From JAAYVZ01 sp035403265 (GTDB lineage Bacteria > Acidobacteriota > Thermoanaerobaculia > Thermoanaerobaculales > Thermoanaerobaculaceae), in the NCBI GenBank assembly GCA_035403265.1, contig DAONEV010000095.1, positions 1 to 12,701 of the forward strand: a stretch of 12,701 nt of DNA, read 5' to 3'. A program made the position numbers and the translations under genes. The notes beneath the pieces were generated by a model, which saw only the letters and a program-made list of their open reading frames with translations, searched no databases and had not been told where the DNA came from. This document shows, one piece after another, positions 1 to 7,966 of the stretch. How positions within the stretch are numbered: position 1 is the first letter of the stretch; each line of letters opens with the position of its first letter.

Positions 1-1
1 C

Positions 2-316
2 CCCGGCCACTCCTGGGCGCGCTTCTTCCGCAATCAGCAGGAGCTCGTTCACATGCGCATCTCCAGGGACCTGCCCGCAGCCCTCAAGGGGGTGGAGGCC
101 CTGGTCCTGGCGGTGCGCCACGAGCCTTACCTGGGGCTCGACCCCGACCAGGTGGTGGCGTGGGTCGGCCACCCGCTCGCGGTCATCGACTGCTTCGGCA
201 TCCTCGACGACGCCGCCATCCGCCGGTACTTCGAGCTCGGCTGCGAGGTCAAGGCGCTCGGCCGCGGCCATATCCAGCGCATCAAGGAGCGCGTCCGCGC
301 GGCCAGGGAACGGTAG
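2..316 (+). CDS. Nucleotide-sugar dehydrogenase, C-terminal UDP-binding domain (5'-truncated)
   Basis: The reading frame enters the window at base 2 with no start codon of its own and ends at TAG 314-316, so only the last 104 residues of a longer protein are present. The segment DLPAALKGVEALVLAVRHEP, followed by VIDCFGILDD and ending KALGRGHIQRIKERV, has the shape of the C-terminal domain of the UDP-glucose/GDP-mannose dehydrogenase family. In that family this domain completes the nucleotide-sugar site and the enzyme oxidises a UDP- or GDP-sugar to its uronic acid using NAD, for surface polysaccharide synthesis. The NAD-binding and central domains lie upstream of the window, so the substrate (UDP-glucose, UDP-ManNAc or other) cannot be told. 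A methionine at base 53 is internal, because the frame is open and family-like before it. The gene converges on the kinase gene 50 bp away. Confidence 0.62.
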   Translation, partial: PGHSWARFFRNQQELVHMRISRDLPAALKGVEALVLAVRHEPYLGLDPDQVVAWVGHPLAVIDCFGILDDAAIRRYFELGCEVKALGRGHIQRIKERVRAARER

Positions 317-326
317 CCTCCGACTA

Positions 327-347
327 CCCGGCGACCGGTTGGCCGGG
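327..347. terminator. Weak hairpin between convergent genes
   Basis: CCCGGC (327-332) pairs with GCCGGG (342-347) across a 9-nt loop. An outer CCGAC (320-324) can pair with GTCGG (353-357). It lies in the 50-bp gap between the stops of the dehydrogenase and the kinase, so it could end transcription from both sides. There is no T-tract on either strand and the surroundings are GC-rich, so chance is possible. Confidence 0.3.
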
Positions 348-366
348 CCGGCGTCGGGGGCACGCA

Positions 367-3300
367 TCAGGCAGGATCGGCCGGATCGCTCAGCACCCGC
401 GCCAGGGTCTCCTCCAGATCGTTGATGGAGAAAGGCTTGGTGAGGGCCGCCACGAACCCCGCCTGCTGATAGCCGGCCAGCGCTTGGTCGGTGGAGTAGC
501 CCGAGGCGACGATGGCTCGAACGCGCGGGTCGAGCTCCCGCAACTGCGCCACGGCGTCGCGCCCGCCCATGCCGCCGGGAATAGTCAGGTCCATGAGGAC
601 GCACGCGAACGGCCGGCCCGAGGTCTGCGCCGACTTGAATGCGGCGATCGCGGCCTCTCCGTCGGCGACGGCCATGACCTCGTACCCGAGCTCGGAGAGC
701 ACGTCCTGGTAGAGCCGTCGGAGGTCGCCTTCATCGTCCATGACCAGGATACGACCGTTGCCGTGAGGCAAGCGCTGCGGCGGCGTCGCCTCCTCCTCGA
801 CGCGTCCGCCTGGCAGCGCCGGCAGGTAAATGACGAGGGTCGCCCCGGGCCGTCCGTCGTCCTCGACCTCGACGTGACCGCCGTGGCGGCTGACGATGGC
901 GTGGACCGACGTGAGGCCGAGGCCAGTGCCGTTCGGCTTGGTCGTGACGTAGGGGTCGAAGACCCGGGCACGCTGCTCGGCGGGAATACCGGGACCGTGA
1001 TCCGAGACCGCGATGCGCACGTACGGTCCGGGCGGGAGCGGCAACCTCGATTCCGCACCCACGGTGAGGTTCGAGGCCCGCAACGTGATCTCGCCACCTC
1101 CAGGCATCGCCTGGTCGGCGTTGAGCACCAGGTTTCCCATCGCCTGATTGAGCTGGCCCTCGTCCACCTCGGCTGGCCAGAGGCCGGCCGCGACCTCCAC
1201 GCGCAGGGCGCACGGCGAGCCGGCAAGGACGAATCGCGCCGATTCCTCGAGGATCGGCCCCAGATCGGCGAGCCGGCGCAGGGGCACACCGCCCCGGGCG
1301 AACCCCAGGAGCTGGCTGGTCAGCCGCTGGGCACGCATGAGCGAAGCCTCGGCGCCCTCCAGGAAGGGCTGCGAGGCATGGTCCCGGGGCAGCCGGCGCC
1401 CCGCCAGGGTGACGTTGCCCAGCGCCGCTGCGAGGATGTTGTTGAAGTCATGGGCCAGGCCGCCGGCCAGCACTCCCAGCGACTCGAGCTTGTCGGTCCG
1501 GATGCGCTGCTCCTGGAGGGCCCGCCGCTCGGTGACGTCCCGAGCCGTGAGGAGGAACAGCGGGGCACCCTGGAGCACCAGTGGCGTGACCCACATCTCG
1601 ATCGACCGTTCCTCGCCGCCGGACCTCCGCAGGACGGCCTGCAGCGTCTCACCGGATGGCCGTGACGGCGCATCCCCAAGTAGGTCGTCGAGGCCCGGCA
1701 ACGAAAGACCGGACAGACTGGTCCCCGGCGCCAGATCGACTGCCGGGCCGAAGAGCCTGGAGGCGGCGCGATTGGCCTCGACGACGGTGCGGGCGCGCGG
1801 GTCGATCAGCAATCGGACCGCCGCATCGTCCTCGAAGAGGCGCCGGTATCGGGCTTCTGACTCCCCGAGCTCGCTGGTCCGGCGGCCGACCTCAGCCTCG
1901 AGACGGCGGGCGTAGCGCCAGCGCACGGCCGAGCGCATCCCGAGCATGACGGCGCTCCCAGCCGCCAGCAGAGTCAGGAGGGCGAACCACCAGGTGCGCC
2001 ACAGCGGGGGCGCGACGGTGACGACGCCGCTGGCCGTTGCCGCGGACCAGAGACCGGCGGCGTTGGCAGCCCGCAGCCTCAGGCGATAGTGGCCCGGAGG
2101 GAGGTTGAAGAAGCGGATGGTGCGCTCTCTGGCCCCCAGATCAGGGCTCCAGCCGCGGTCGGCGCCCTCCAGGCGGGTCTGGAAGCGCAGCCGGTCCTCG
2201 TCGAGAAAGGAGACGGCCCGCCAGGCAAAGGTCAGCTCGCTGGTGTCGTGTGGAAGCGTCACGGATTGGCCGGCCGCCCACTTCCGTCCCTGGGCCTCGA
2301 CGGTCTCGACCGCGACGAGCGGTGGGGAAGACGAAGACAGGTCGGCCTCGGGCCGGTAGCGGGAAACCCCCGCCTCGGTGCCGACCCAGACGTTGCCCGC
2401 ACCGTCGACCAGCAAGGCGGCACGGTTGCTCTCCCAACCGGCCAGCCCGTCCGCCGGAGTAAAGGTTCTCGCCTCACGGCCGTCCCAGCGCGTCACGCCG
2501 CCGTCAGACCCGAGCCAGACGCCGCCCGCCCGGTCCGGCGCGATGGCGTAGATCGGGTGCGCGGCCTGAAGCGCCGCCGGCGGTGGCACGAGCCGGTCCC
2601 CGTCGAGGATCTCGAGACCGCCACGCGACCCGATCCACACCCTCCCCGGACGCTCCTCCCAGGCCGCATAGACGCTCTCGTTCGGGCCCGGCGTCGAGGG
2701 AGTGAGCCTGCGAGCACCCCCCCGGGGATCCCAAGACCACACACCGCGGCCGTCGGTGAGCGCCAACAAGGAGCCGTCGGCACGCCGGACCAGGCGGCGG
2801 AGGGCCGTGAGAGGTGCGGTCTTGGCAGACAGCGCGCGGGGCCCGGCGAGTTGGAACAGCCCCCGGCTGCCGCCGAACATCACGTTGCCGAACGCCATCC
2901 GGACGGTGACGACGTCACCGGACGGGGGGACCTGGATCGGCCACGACAGGTCGCCCCGCGCGCTCAAATGCCCCAGGCCCCGGTCGCTGGCGGCGATCCA
3001 GACGCCGCCACGCCCGTCGGGCTCAAGGTCCATGACGCGCTGGCTGGCCTCTGACTCGCCCGCCAGCGATGGGAACGGAATCGCCCGGATCCTCTCGCCG
3101 GCCAGCACCGAGAGGCCGGTGTTGTGCCCCAGCACGACCACGCCCGGCGAGACCTCGGCGACCGCCGACACCTCGCTCTCGAGCAGCCCGTGCCGGCTGC
3201 GATAGGTCGCAAAGCGGCGCGAGAGGAGACGGGAGAGCCCGCGGTCTCCGGCGATCCACACGAGCCCCTCCCGATCGCAAAGGAGGTCATTGGCTCCGAG

Positions 3301-4281
3301 CGATACCAGACCGCTGAGAAGGTCGAGACGCTCGGACGCGCCGGTCATCGGCTCGACGCGGAAGAGCGCCAGTCCAGCCCCGGCCATCATCGCTCCGTCG
3401 CCTGCCGCGGCCAGCCGGATCGTCCCGGCCTGCTTGGCGAGCGGCCCTGGAAGTGGGGCCAAGGGGCTCCACACGCCGCCCCGCAGGCGATCGACCCGGG
3501 AGACACCAGCCAGCCACAGGTCGGGTGGTGCCGTGGCGGCCCGGGGGCCGAGGGCAATGCCGCGCAGCTCGCGCGCTTGAGGAGGTATCAGCAGGTTCAC
3601 GCTGGTGTCCAGGCCGTTCCTGTCGAGGCGGGCCAGGCCCCCTTCGGTAGCGATCCAGAAGGTGCCGGCGACGGCCACGACGCCCCGCACCTCGTGGCCG
3701 GGGAGCCCGGCAGCCGCATCCAGATGTTGCCACTGCCCGTCCCAGAGGTACGCCCCGTCGGCTCCGGCCGCCACGAGGACCTGCGGCCTTCCGTCGACAA
3801 GCGTGGCGGCGAGCCCGGGCACGCTGTACAGCACGGCCCAGGCCAGCATCTCGGGGCCGTCGTGGAACGTCCACGTCCGCCCGTCGAAGACCGCGAGGGT
3901 GGCTCTGGCGTGCGGGGCGAGTGCCACCACCTGGCCGTCCGCGAGGCATCGGACGTACATGTAGTCCGACCAGGGAAGCGGGTCCGGGGAGCCGATGGGT
4001 TTCCACGAGGCGCCGTCGTGCCGGGCCAACCCGCCGGGTGTGCCGATCCACACCTGCCCGTCCGGACACTGGTCAAGGCTCCTGACGGTCGCGCTTGGCA
4101 GTCCCTGGGCCCGGGTATAGGAGCGCACCAGGTACTCCCCGGACCACGCCGGCGTGACAAGCCCCAGCGCCACCACACCCAGCGCCGCGGCGAGCCGAGC
4201 TGCCCGGCCACGACAGATGCCCGGCACGGACCACGGCCTGCCAGCCTGGCGCCAGAGATCGGTCCGGGGCGGGCTCTGCAT
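367..4281 (-). CDS. Hybrid sensor histidine kinase: Reg_prop propeller, Y_Y_Y, TM, PAS, HisKA, HATPase, receiver
   Basis: With the start at 4281 the product has 1304 residues. An export signal lies near residues 28-47 (LAAALGVVALGLV, then TPAWSG). A periplasmic sensor of repeated Reg_prop blades follows, about 50-645 (VWIGTPGGLARHDG, FWIATEGGLARLD, VWLGSDGGVTRWDG, VWVGTEAGVSRYRP). Next come a Y_Y_Y domain, about 650-745, and one membrane helix, about 762-782. The cytoplasmic part has a PAS-like domain from about 809, an NtrB-type H-box LAHDFNN with phosphoacceptor His944, an ATPase domain (N-box NLVLNADQAM, G1 DHGPGIP, G2 GTGLGL), and a receiver with DDE near 1180, phosphoacceptor Asp1231 (LMDLTIPGG) and Lys in TKPF. 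There is no DNA-binding output domain, so the signal must pass to a separate regulator, not seen in the window. Known family role: periplasmic ligand sensing followed by His-Asp phosphorelay. The start is uncertain: ATG 4314 and GTG 4227 are in frame, and GTG 4227 gives a neater signal peptide; none has a strong ribosome site. The open frame to 4995 is antisense to the protease and not coding. Confidence 0.9.
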   Translation of the reverse strand: MQSPPRTDLWRQAGRPWSVPGICRGRAARLAAALGVVALGLVTPAWSGEYLVRSYTRAQGLPSATVRSLDQCPDGQVWIGTPGGLARHDGASWKPIGSPDPLPWSDYMYVRCLADGQVVALAPHARATLAVFDGRTWTFHDGPEMLAWAVLYSVPGLAATLVDGRPQVLVAAGADGAYLWDGQWQHLDAAAGLPGHEVRGVVAVAGTFWIATEGGLARLDRNGLDTSVNLLIPPQARELRGIALGPRAATAPPDLWLAGVSRVDRLRGGVWSPLAPLPGPLAKQAGTIRLAAAGDGAMMAGAGLALFRVEPMTGASERLDLLSGLVSLGANDLLCDREGLVWIAGDRGLSRLLSRRFATYRSRHGLLESEVSAVAEVSPGVVVLGHNTGLSVLAGERIRAIPFPSLAGESEASQRVMDLEPDGRGGVWIAASDRGLGHLSARGDLSWPIQVPPSGDVVTVRMAFGNVMFGGSRGLFQLAGPRALSAKTAPLTALRRLVRRADGSLLALTDGRGVWSWDPRGGARRLTPSTPGPNESVYAAWEERPGRVWIGSRGGLEILDGDRLVPPPAALQAAHPIYAIAPDRAGGVWLGSDGGVTRWDGREARTFTPADGLAGWESNRAALLVDGAGNVWVGTEAGVSRYRPEADLSSSSPPLVAVETVEAQGRKWAAGQSVTLPHDTSELTFAWRAVSFLDEDRLRFQTRLEGADRGWSPDLGARERTIRFFNLPPGHYRLRLRAANAAGLWSAATASGVVTVAPPLWRTWWFALLTLLAAGSAVMLGMRSAVRWRYARRLEAEVGRRTSELGESEARYRRLFEDDAAVRLLIDPRARTVVEANRAASRLFGPAVDLAPGTSLSGLSLPGLDDLLGDAPSRPSGETLQAVLRRSGGEERSIEMWVTPLVLQGAPLFLLTARDVTERRALQEQRIRTDKLESLGVLAGGLAHDFNNILAAALGNVTLAGRRLPRDHASQPFLEGAEASLMRAQRLTSQLLGFARGGVPLRRLADLGPILEESARFVLAGSPCALRVEVAAGLWPAEVDEGQLNQAMGNLVLNADQAMPGGGEITLRASNLTVGAESRLPLPPGPYVRIAVSDHGPGIPAEQRARVFDPYVTTKPNGTGLGLTSVHAIVSRHGGHVEVEDDGRPGATLVIYLPALPGGRVEEEATPPQRLPHGNGRILVMDDEGDLRRLYQDVLSELGYEVMAVADGEAAIAAFKSAQTSGRPFACVLMDLTIPGGMGGRDAVAQLRELDPRVRAIVASGYSTDQALAGYQQAGFVAALTKPFSINDLEETLARVLSDPADPA

Positions 4282-4384
4282 CAGCGCCCCGGCTCGACCC
4301 GGCAGCAGGCGCATCGCACGCACCAGCACCGGCCAGCGTCCAGTTCCGGGAGGATTGGCAAGACACGCCGCGTCACTGCATCGG

Positions 4385-4390
4385 ATGATA
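4385..4390 (-). promoter_or_regulatory. Candidate -10 box for the sensor kinase
   Basis: On the minus strand this reads TATCAT, five of six matches to TATAAT, preceded by GGGG. It would start transcription near 4378, about 65-100 nt before the kinase start. No convincing -35 box is found 16-18 bp upstream, so an activator or an alternative sigma factor may be needed. Confidence 0.35.
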
Positions 4391-4440
4391 CCCCTGGCCA
4401 CGGCTGATCGACGCCGTGCCTGTGGGCAGGCTGGGGTATC
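4387..4440. repeat. Inverted repeat GATACCCC...GGGGTATC with nested hairpins in the divergent region
   Basis: Perfect 8-bp arms, 4387-4394 and 4433-4440, flank a 38-nt spacer. Inside the spacer CACGGC (4399-4404) pairs with GCCGTG (4413-4418), and CCTG (4419-4422) with CAGG (4427-4430), which would give a three-way junction if transcribed. A competing hairpin GGCAGG (4425-4430) with CCTGCC (4440-4445) is also possible. The repeat sits between the sensor kinase and the subtilase and each arm overlaps a -10-like box, so a shared operator or cruciform is as plausible as a folded leader RNA. Confidence 0.6.
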
Positions 4441-4442
4441 CT
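4437..4442 (+). promoter_or_regulatory. Candidate -10 box for the S8 protease
   Basis: TATCCT preceded by GGGG matches the minus-strand GGGGTATCAT box for the kinase in mirror image. Transcription would begin near 4449, just before the ribosome-binding site GGGAGAAGG (4451-4459), giving a leader of roughly 14 nt. No good -35 is visible at the standard distance. Confidence 0.3.
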
Positions 4443-4462
4443 GCCGGTCCGGGAGAAGGCCG

Positions 4463-7400
4463 ATGCGGACTCGAAGCGTGCTCATGAAGGTGGTGGCGGG
4501 CGCGGTTACAACCCTCGCCGCCGCCACTCCGGCCCTGGCTCTCCGTCCGGGCTCCGGACTCGGGGATGGCCGCGTCGGGGTCATCGTCGAGCTGACCCGC
4601 CCACCGGCGGCCGAGGTGTGGACGCGGCGTGCCCGCGAATCCGGCGCAGGCGAGGGTCTCGGCTCTGCCGGGACGGGCGGCCTGGCGCGCCTCGTCGCTG
4701 ACACTCGGGCACAGATGGCTCTCGTCCAGGACGAGCAGCGCGTCCTTCTCGGCGCCCTCGCGGCATCCCCCATCGAGGCCACGGTTGTGTTCCGAACCCA
4801 ACGAGTGCTCAATGCCATCGCGCTGGAGGTGGACGAGTCGTCGATCCCGGGCATCGAGGCGCTCCCCGGCGTGCGGGCCGTGAACCCACTCGTGTGGCAC
4901 ACCCTGGGCAACTCGACGAGCGTGCCCTGGATCGGCGCGCCGGCGGCCTGGTCGGGGTTTGGAGCGACCGGCCGGGGTGTGCGGATCGGGATCATCGACT
5001 CGGGTCTCGACTACCTCCACCGCGACTTCGGGGGCCCGGGCTCCTACTCGGGACAGAGCTTCGACGACAACGTCGTGCCCTGGACGGCCAAGGTGGTCGG
5101 CGGCACCGACCTGGTCGGCGACGCCTACACGGGCTCGGCCTCCACGGCCAGACCCGACGGCGATCCGATGGACTGTGGTGAGAACGGCCACGGCACCCAC
5201 GTCGCCGGCAGCGCGGCCGGTTACGGCGTGACCTCGAGCGGCCTGACCTACGCCGGACCGTGGCAGGCGGGGCTCGATCCGGCCGGTTTCCTCATCGGTC
5301 CCGGCGTCGCCCCCGAGGCGCAGCTCTACACCATCCGGATCTTCGGCTGCAGCGGCAGCAGCGCCATGACCATCGCCGGCCTCGAATGGGCCAGCGACCC
5401 CAACCAGGACGGCAACCTCACCGACCGGCTCGACGTCGTCAACCTGTCACTCGGCTCCGCCTTTGGTGGTGCCGATCCGTCAGGCGAACACGCCATCGAC
5501 ACCCTGGTGTCGCTCGGCACCGTGGTCGTGGTGGCGGCAGGAAACAACGGGGACATCTACACCGTCGTCGGCAGCCCATCGAGCGCCGACAACGCCTTGT
5601 CGGTTGCATCGTGTGCTGACGACGGGGTCGACGGTGCACGGCTGCTCGTCGAGACCCCTGCCGCTCTCGCCGGCGAGGTGCCCAGCGCCGCGGCCGAGTT
5701 CGGTCCGACACCGCCATCCACTGGAATCTCGGCCACGGTGGTCGCCTCCATACCCGCCGACGGCTGCGCGACACTCGCCAATCCGGGCGAGATGGCTGGC
5801 AGGATCGCCCTGGTCGACCGCGGCACCTGCAACTTCACGGTCAAGGTGAAGAACGCCCAGTCTGCCGGCGCCGCGGCTGCGATCGTCGCCGACAACCGCG
5901 TCGGCCCGCTGCTCACCATGGGTGGTGAGGATACTTCGATCACCATCCCCTCAGTGTTCATCTCCCAGGCCGACGGGGCGACGCTGCGAGGCGCACTGGC
6001 CGGCGGTGTGACGGCCGCCCTGCGCATCCTCAACCTGGCCGCCACCGTGGCGTCCAGCTCTTCGCGAGGGCCGCGCGGTGGCGACCTGGCGCTCAAACCC
6101 GAGATCACGGCTCCCGGGGTCGCCATCACCTCGGCGTCGGCGCGCAGCGGCTCCCTTGGCATGACCGCCTCGGGAACCTCCATGGCAACGCCGCACATTA
6201 CCGGAGTGGCCGCGGTCCTGCGCCAGCTTCACCCCGCCTGGACCTCGGCCGAGCTCAAGGCGGCGATCATGGGCACCGCCGTGCCGGTCCTCCCGGTGCA
6301 CGCCCAGACCGAGGGTCCGGCCAACGGTGCCGGCCGGGTCGGCGCCGGCCGCGTCGACGCAGCCGCCGCGGCGGCGGCCACCCTGGTGGTTTGCGACGCC
6401 GAGGCCCCCGGACGGGTGGCCCTGTCGTTCGGTACCGTCGAGGCCGTGGGAGTCAGCCGCGTGCGCCGGACGGTGCGAGTCACCAACAAAGCTGCGGTTG
6501 CACAGGCACTGGCGCTCTCCTTTCGACCCGTAGTGGCGGTGCCGGGCATCTCGGTGAACTTCCCCGAAGGGACGACCCTGAGCGTGCCGACCGGAGGTTC
6601 CGTGACGTTCCCGGTGGAGCTGGTCGTGGACGCCCCCGCGGTGCGTGCGGTGCGCGACCCTGGGGCGGACGCGACGCAGGACGGGATGGCACGACATTAC
6701 CTGGTCGAGGAGAGCGGCCACGTCGTCGTCGCCACAGGCGAAGGCGAGCAGGCCCAGGTACCACTCCACGCAGTGATCCGACCGACCAGCTCCCTCGCCC
6801 TGGACGTTCCACCCGCGGGTCTGACCGTCGGCACGTCCGCGACCACCGCCAACCTGACGTTTACCGGTCAAACGCTGGGCACGCCGGGAGCCGATCCGAC
6901 GGCTGCGGTGGCCATGGTCTCGCCTCTGGAGCTGGTGTGGACCAACCCGGCCGCGCCTCCGAGTCGGGACCGCTTCGGCGTCATCCGGTGGCTCGGGGTG
7001 ACCAGTGACGCTCCGCAGCGGGGCGGCGTGGCCAACGCCACCGTCTTCTTCGGGCTCGCCGTTCACGGTCCATGGCCGTCCCCACGGGACGTCGACATCT
7101 CGATCGGCATCGATACCAACCAGGACCGTGTCCCGGAGTGGCGACTGGCGACCACGGACTACGGCGCCATCGTCTCCAGGGGCGAGGAGAACCCACGGAA
7201 GTCGGACGTCTTCGGCGCCGAGCTGTCCAATCCTCTCACCTCTGAGCCGTTGAGTTTCGTCACCCGGGACCGGGTGCCTCCAGGGACCGGTGCGATGTCG
7301 GTCTTCGGCACCGAGGTGATGGTCCTGGCGCTCCCGGCCAGCGCCCTGGGGCTCACCGATCAGGCCAGCCAATTCGATTTCACGGTCGGCGTTTCGCTGC

Positions 7401-7912
7401 CAAACTCCACGCGTTCCTCCACCTCGCCGACGCTCACCTATGACGTCGCCCGGCCTGGACTCTCGCCGGCCAACGGCATGCCACCCCTGCCGCTGGCGCC
7501 CGGGCAGCCGCTGCCCGTGCGGGTGGATCGCCAGGCGCTCACCGGGCGTGGCTCTGGTGGGCTGTTGCTGCTCGTCCACAGCAATCCCAGCGGCGCCCGT
7601 GCCGCCGCCGTGCCGGTGACGTTCGCCGATTGCACCCTCGATCCGTGCCCTGCCGTGACGACCACCCTCGCGCCGTCGACTCGTACCGTGACGCTGCGTG
7701 TCGCGGAGACACCGGCGTGCTCACCGGTGACCTACGCGTGGGATTTTGGCGACGGATCGCCGGCCGGCAGCGGCGCCACGGCCACTCACTCCTATGAGCG
7801 ACCGGGCACTTACACCTGGCATCTGACCGTGCGGGCCTCCGGCCAGAGCTGCTCGTCGAGCGGAGCCCTGACCCTTCGAGGAGTGGTACGCCGGCGCCTG
7901 CCACGCGGTTGA
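4463..7912 (+). CDS. Secreted subtilisin-like serine protease (S8) with PA insert and C-terminal PKD domain
   Basis: The product has 1149 residues. The start at 4463 is chosen for GGGAGAAGG at 4451-4459 and because a clear signal peptide follows (cleavage expected after ALA, residue 26). An I9-like propeptide spans about 33-150. The catalytic triad is complete: Asp179 (GIIDSGLD), His243 (NGHGTHVAG) and Ser573 (GTSMATPH), with oxyanion Asn361 (AAGNNGD). A protease-associated (PA) domain, about 416-515, is inserted between Asn361 and Ser573, as in lactocepin- and plant-type subtilases. After the catalytic domain come an Fn3-like beta region (about 640-780), a large region I cannot assign (about 790-1055, with an acidic DTNQDRVPEW segment) and a PKD domain near 1060-1140 (WDFGDGS, HSYERPGTY). 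Cysteine-containing segments DCTLDPC, PAC and QSC near the C-terminus suit an extracellular protein. No sorting signal or anchor is seen, so free release is likely. Expected role: degradation of external protein. A second ATG at 4484 is less likely. Confidence 0.93.
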   Translation: MRTRSVLMKVVAGAVTTLAAATPALALRPGSGLGDGRVGVIVELTRPPAAEVWTRRARESGAGEGLGSAGTGGLARLVADTRAQMALVQDEQRVLLGALAASPIEATVVFRTQRVLNAIALEVDESSIPGIEALPGVRAVNPLVWHTLGNSTSVPWIGAPAAWSGFGATGRGVRIGIIDSGLDYLHRDFGGPGSYSGQSFDDNVVPWTAKVVGGTDLVGDAYTGSASTARPDGDPMDCGENGHGTHVAGSAAGYGVTSSGLTYAGPWQAGLDPAGFLIGPGVAPEAQLYTIRIFGCSGSSAMTIAGLEWASDPNQDGNLTDRLDVVNLSLGSAFGGADPSGEHAIDTLVSLGTVVVVAAGNNGDIYTVVGSPSSADNALSVASCADDGVDGARLLVETPAALAGEVPSAAAEFGPTPPSTGISATVVASIPADGCATLANPGEMAGRIALVDRGTCNFTVKVKNAQSAGAAAAIVADNRVGPLLTMGGEDTSITIPSVFISQADGATLRGALAGGVTAALRILNLAATVASSSSRGPRGGDLALKPEITAPGVAITSASARSGSLGMTASGTSMATPHITGVAAVLRQLHPAWTSAELKAAIMGTAVPVLPVHAQTEGPANGAGRVGAGRVDAAAAAAATLVVCDAEAPGRVALSFGTVEAVGVSRVRRTVRVTNKAAVAQALALSFRPVVAVPGISVNFPEGTTLSVPTGGSVTFPVELVVDAPAVRAVRDPGADATQDGMARHYLVEESGHVVVATGEGEQAQVPLHAVIRPTSSLALDVPPAGLTVGTSATTANLTFTGQTLGTPGADPTAAVAMVSPLELVWTNPAAPPSRDRFGVIRWLGVTSDAPQRGGVANATVFFGLAVHGPWPSPRDVDISIGIDTNQDRVPEWRLATTDYGAIVSRGEENPRKSDVFGAELSNPLTSEPLSFVTRDRVPPGTGAMSVFGTEVMVLALPASALGLTDQASQFDFTVGVSLPNSTRSSTSPTLTYDVARPGLSPANGMPPLPLAPGQPLPVRVDRQALTGRGSGGLLLLVHSNPSGARAAAVPVTFADCTLDPCPAVTTTLAPSTRTVTLRVAETPACSPVTYAWDFGDGSPAGSGATATHSYERPGTYTWHLTVRASGQSCSSSGALTLRGVVRRRLPRG

Positions 7913-7937
7913 CGCCACGGCGCGCGCAGGCTCTAAT
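7909..7937 (+). promoter_or_regulatory. Sigma70-like promoter for pckG
   Basis: TTGACG (7909-7914) and TCTAAT (7932-7937) each match the consensus at five of six bases with an ideal 17-bp spacer. The -35 box overlaps the TGA stop of the protease gene (7910-7912). Transcription would begin near 7944, leaving a leader of about 23 nt that contains the ribosome-binding site GAAGGAGG (7953-7960). This suggests pckG is transcribed on its own even though it follows the protease. Confidence 0.6.
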
Positions 7938-7949
7938 GCCCAACGGCAT
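7936..7949. repeat. Operator-like palindrome at the pckG transcription start
   Basis: ATGCC (7936-7940) and GGCAT (7945-7949) form a perfect inverted repeat around CAAC. It overlaps the end of the -10 box and the predicted start point, a usual place for a repressor site. Arms of 5 bp are short enough for chance. Confidence 0.35.
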
Positions 7950-7966
7950 GGTGAAGGAGGCTCCGA

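Noticed and set aside
160..1665. Plus-strand open frame of 501 codons antisense to the sensor kinase
   Set aside because: It is arginine/histidine/glycine-rich with no domain motif and lies wholly opposite a gene with clear kinase and receiver motifs. It is an artefact of GC-rich codon use.
3124..4407. Plus-strand open frame of 427 codons antisense to the kinase sensor region
   Set aside because: Low-complexity composition and no recognisable motif; it lies opposite well-formed Reg_prop repeats.
4154..4462. Upstream extension of the protease frame
   Set aside because: It would put about 103 unlike residues before a good signal peptide that has its own ribosome-binding site, and it overlaps the kinase 5' end and the divergent promoters.
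4282..4995. Upstream extension of the kinase frame
   Set aside because: It overlaps the start, signal peptide and propeptide of the protease on the other strand and encodes arginine/proline-rich sequence ahead of an obvious export signal.
5951..7579. Minus-strand open frame of 542 codons antisense to the protease
   Set aside because: Arginine/glycine/histidine-rich, and opposite the protease catalytic Ser region, whose frame is clearly real.
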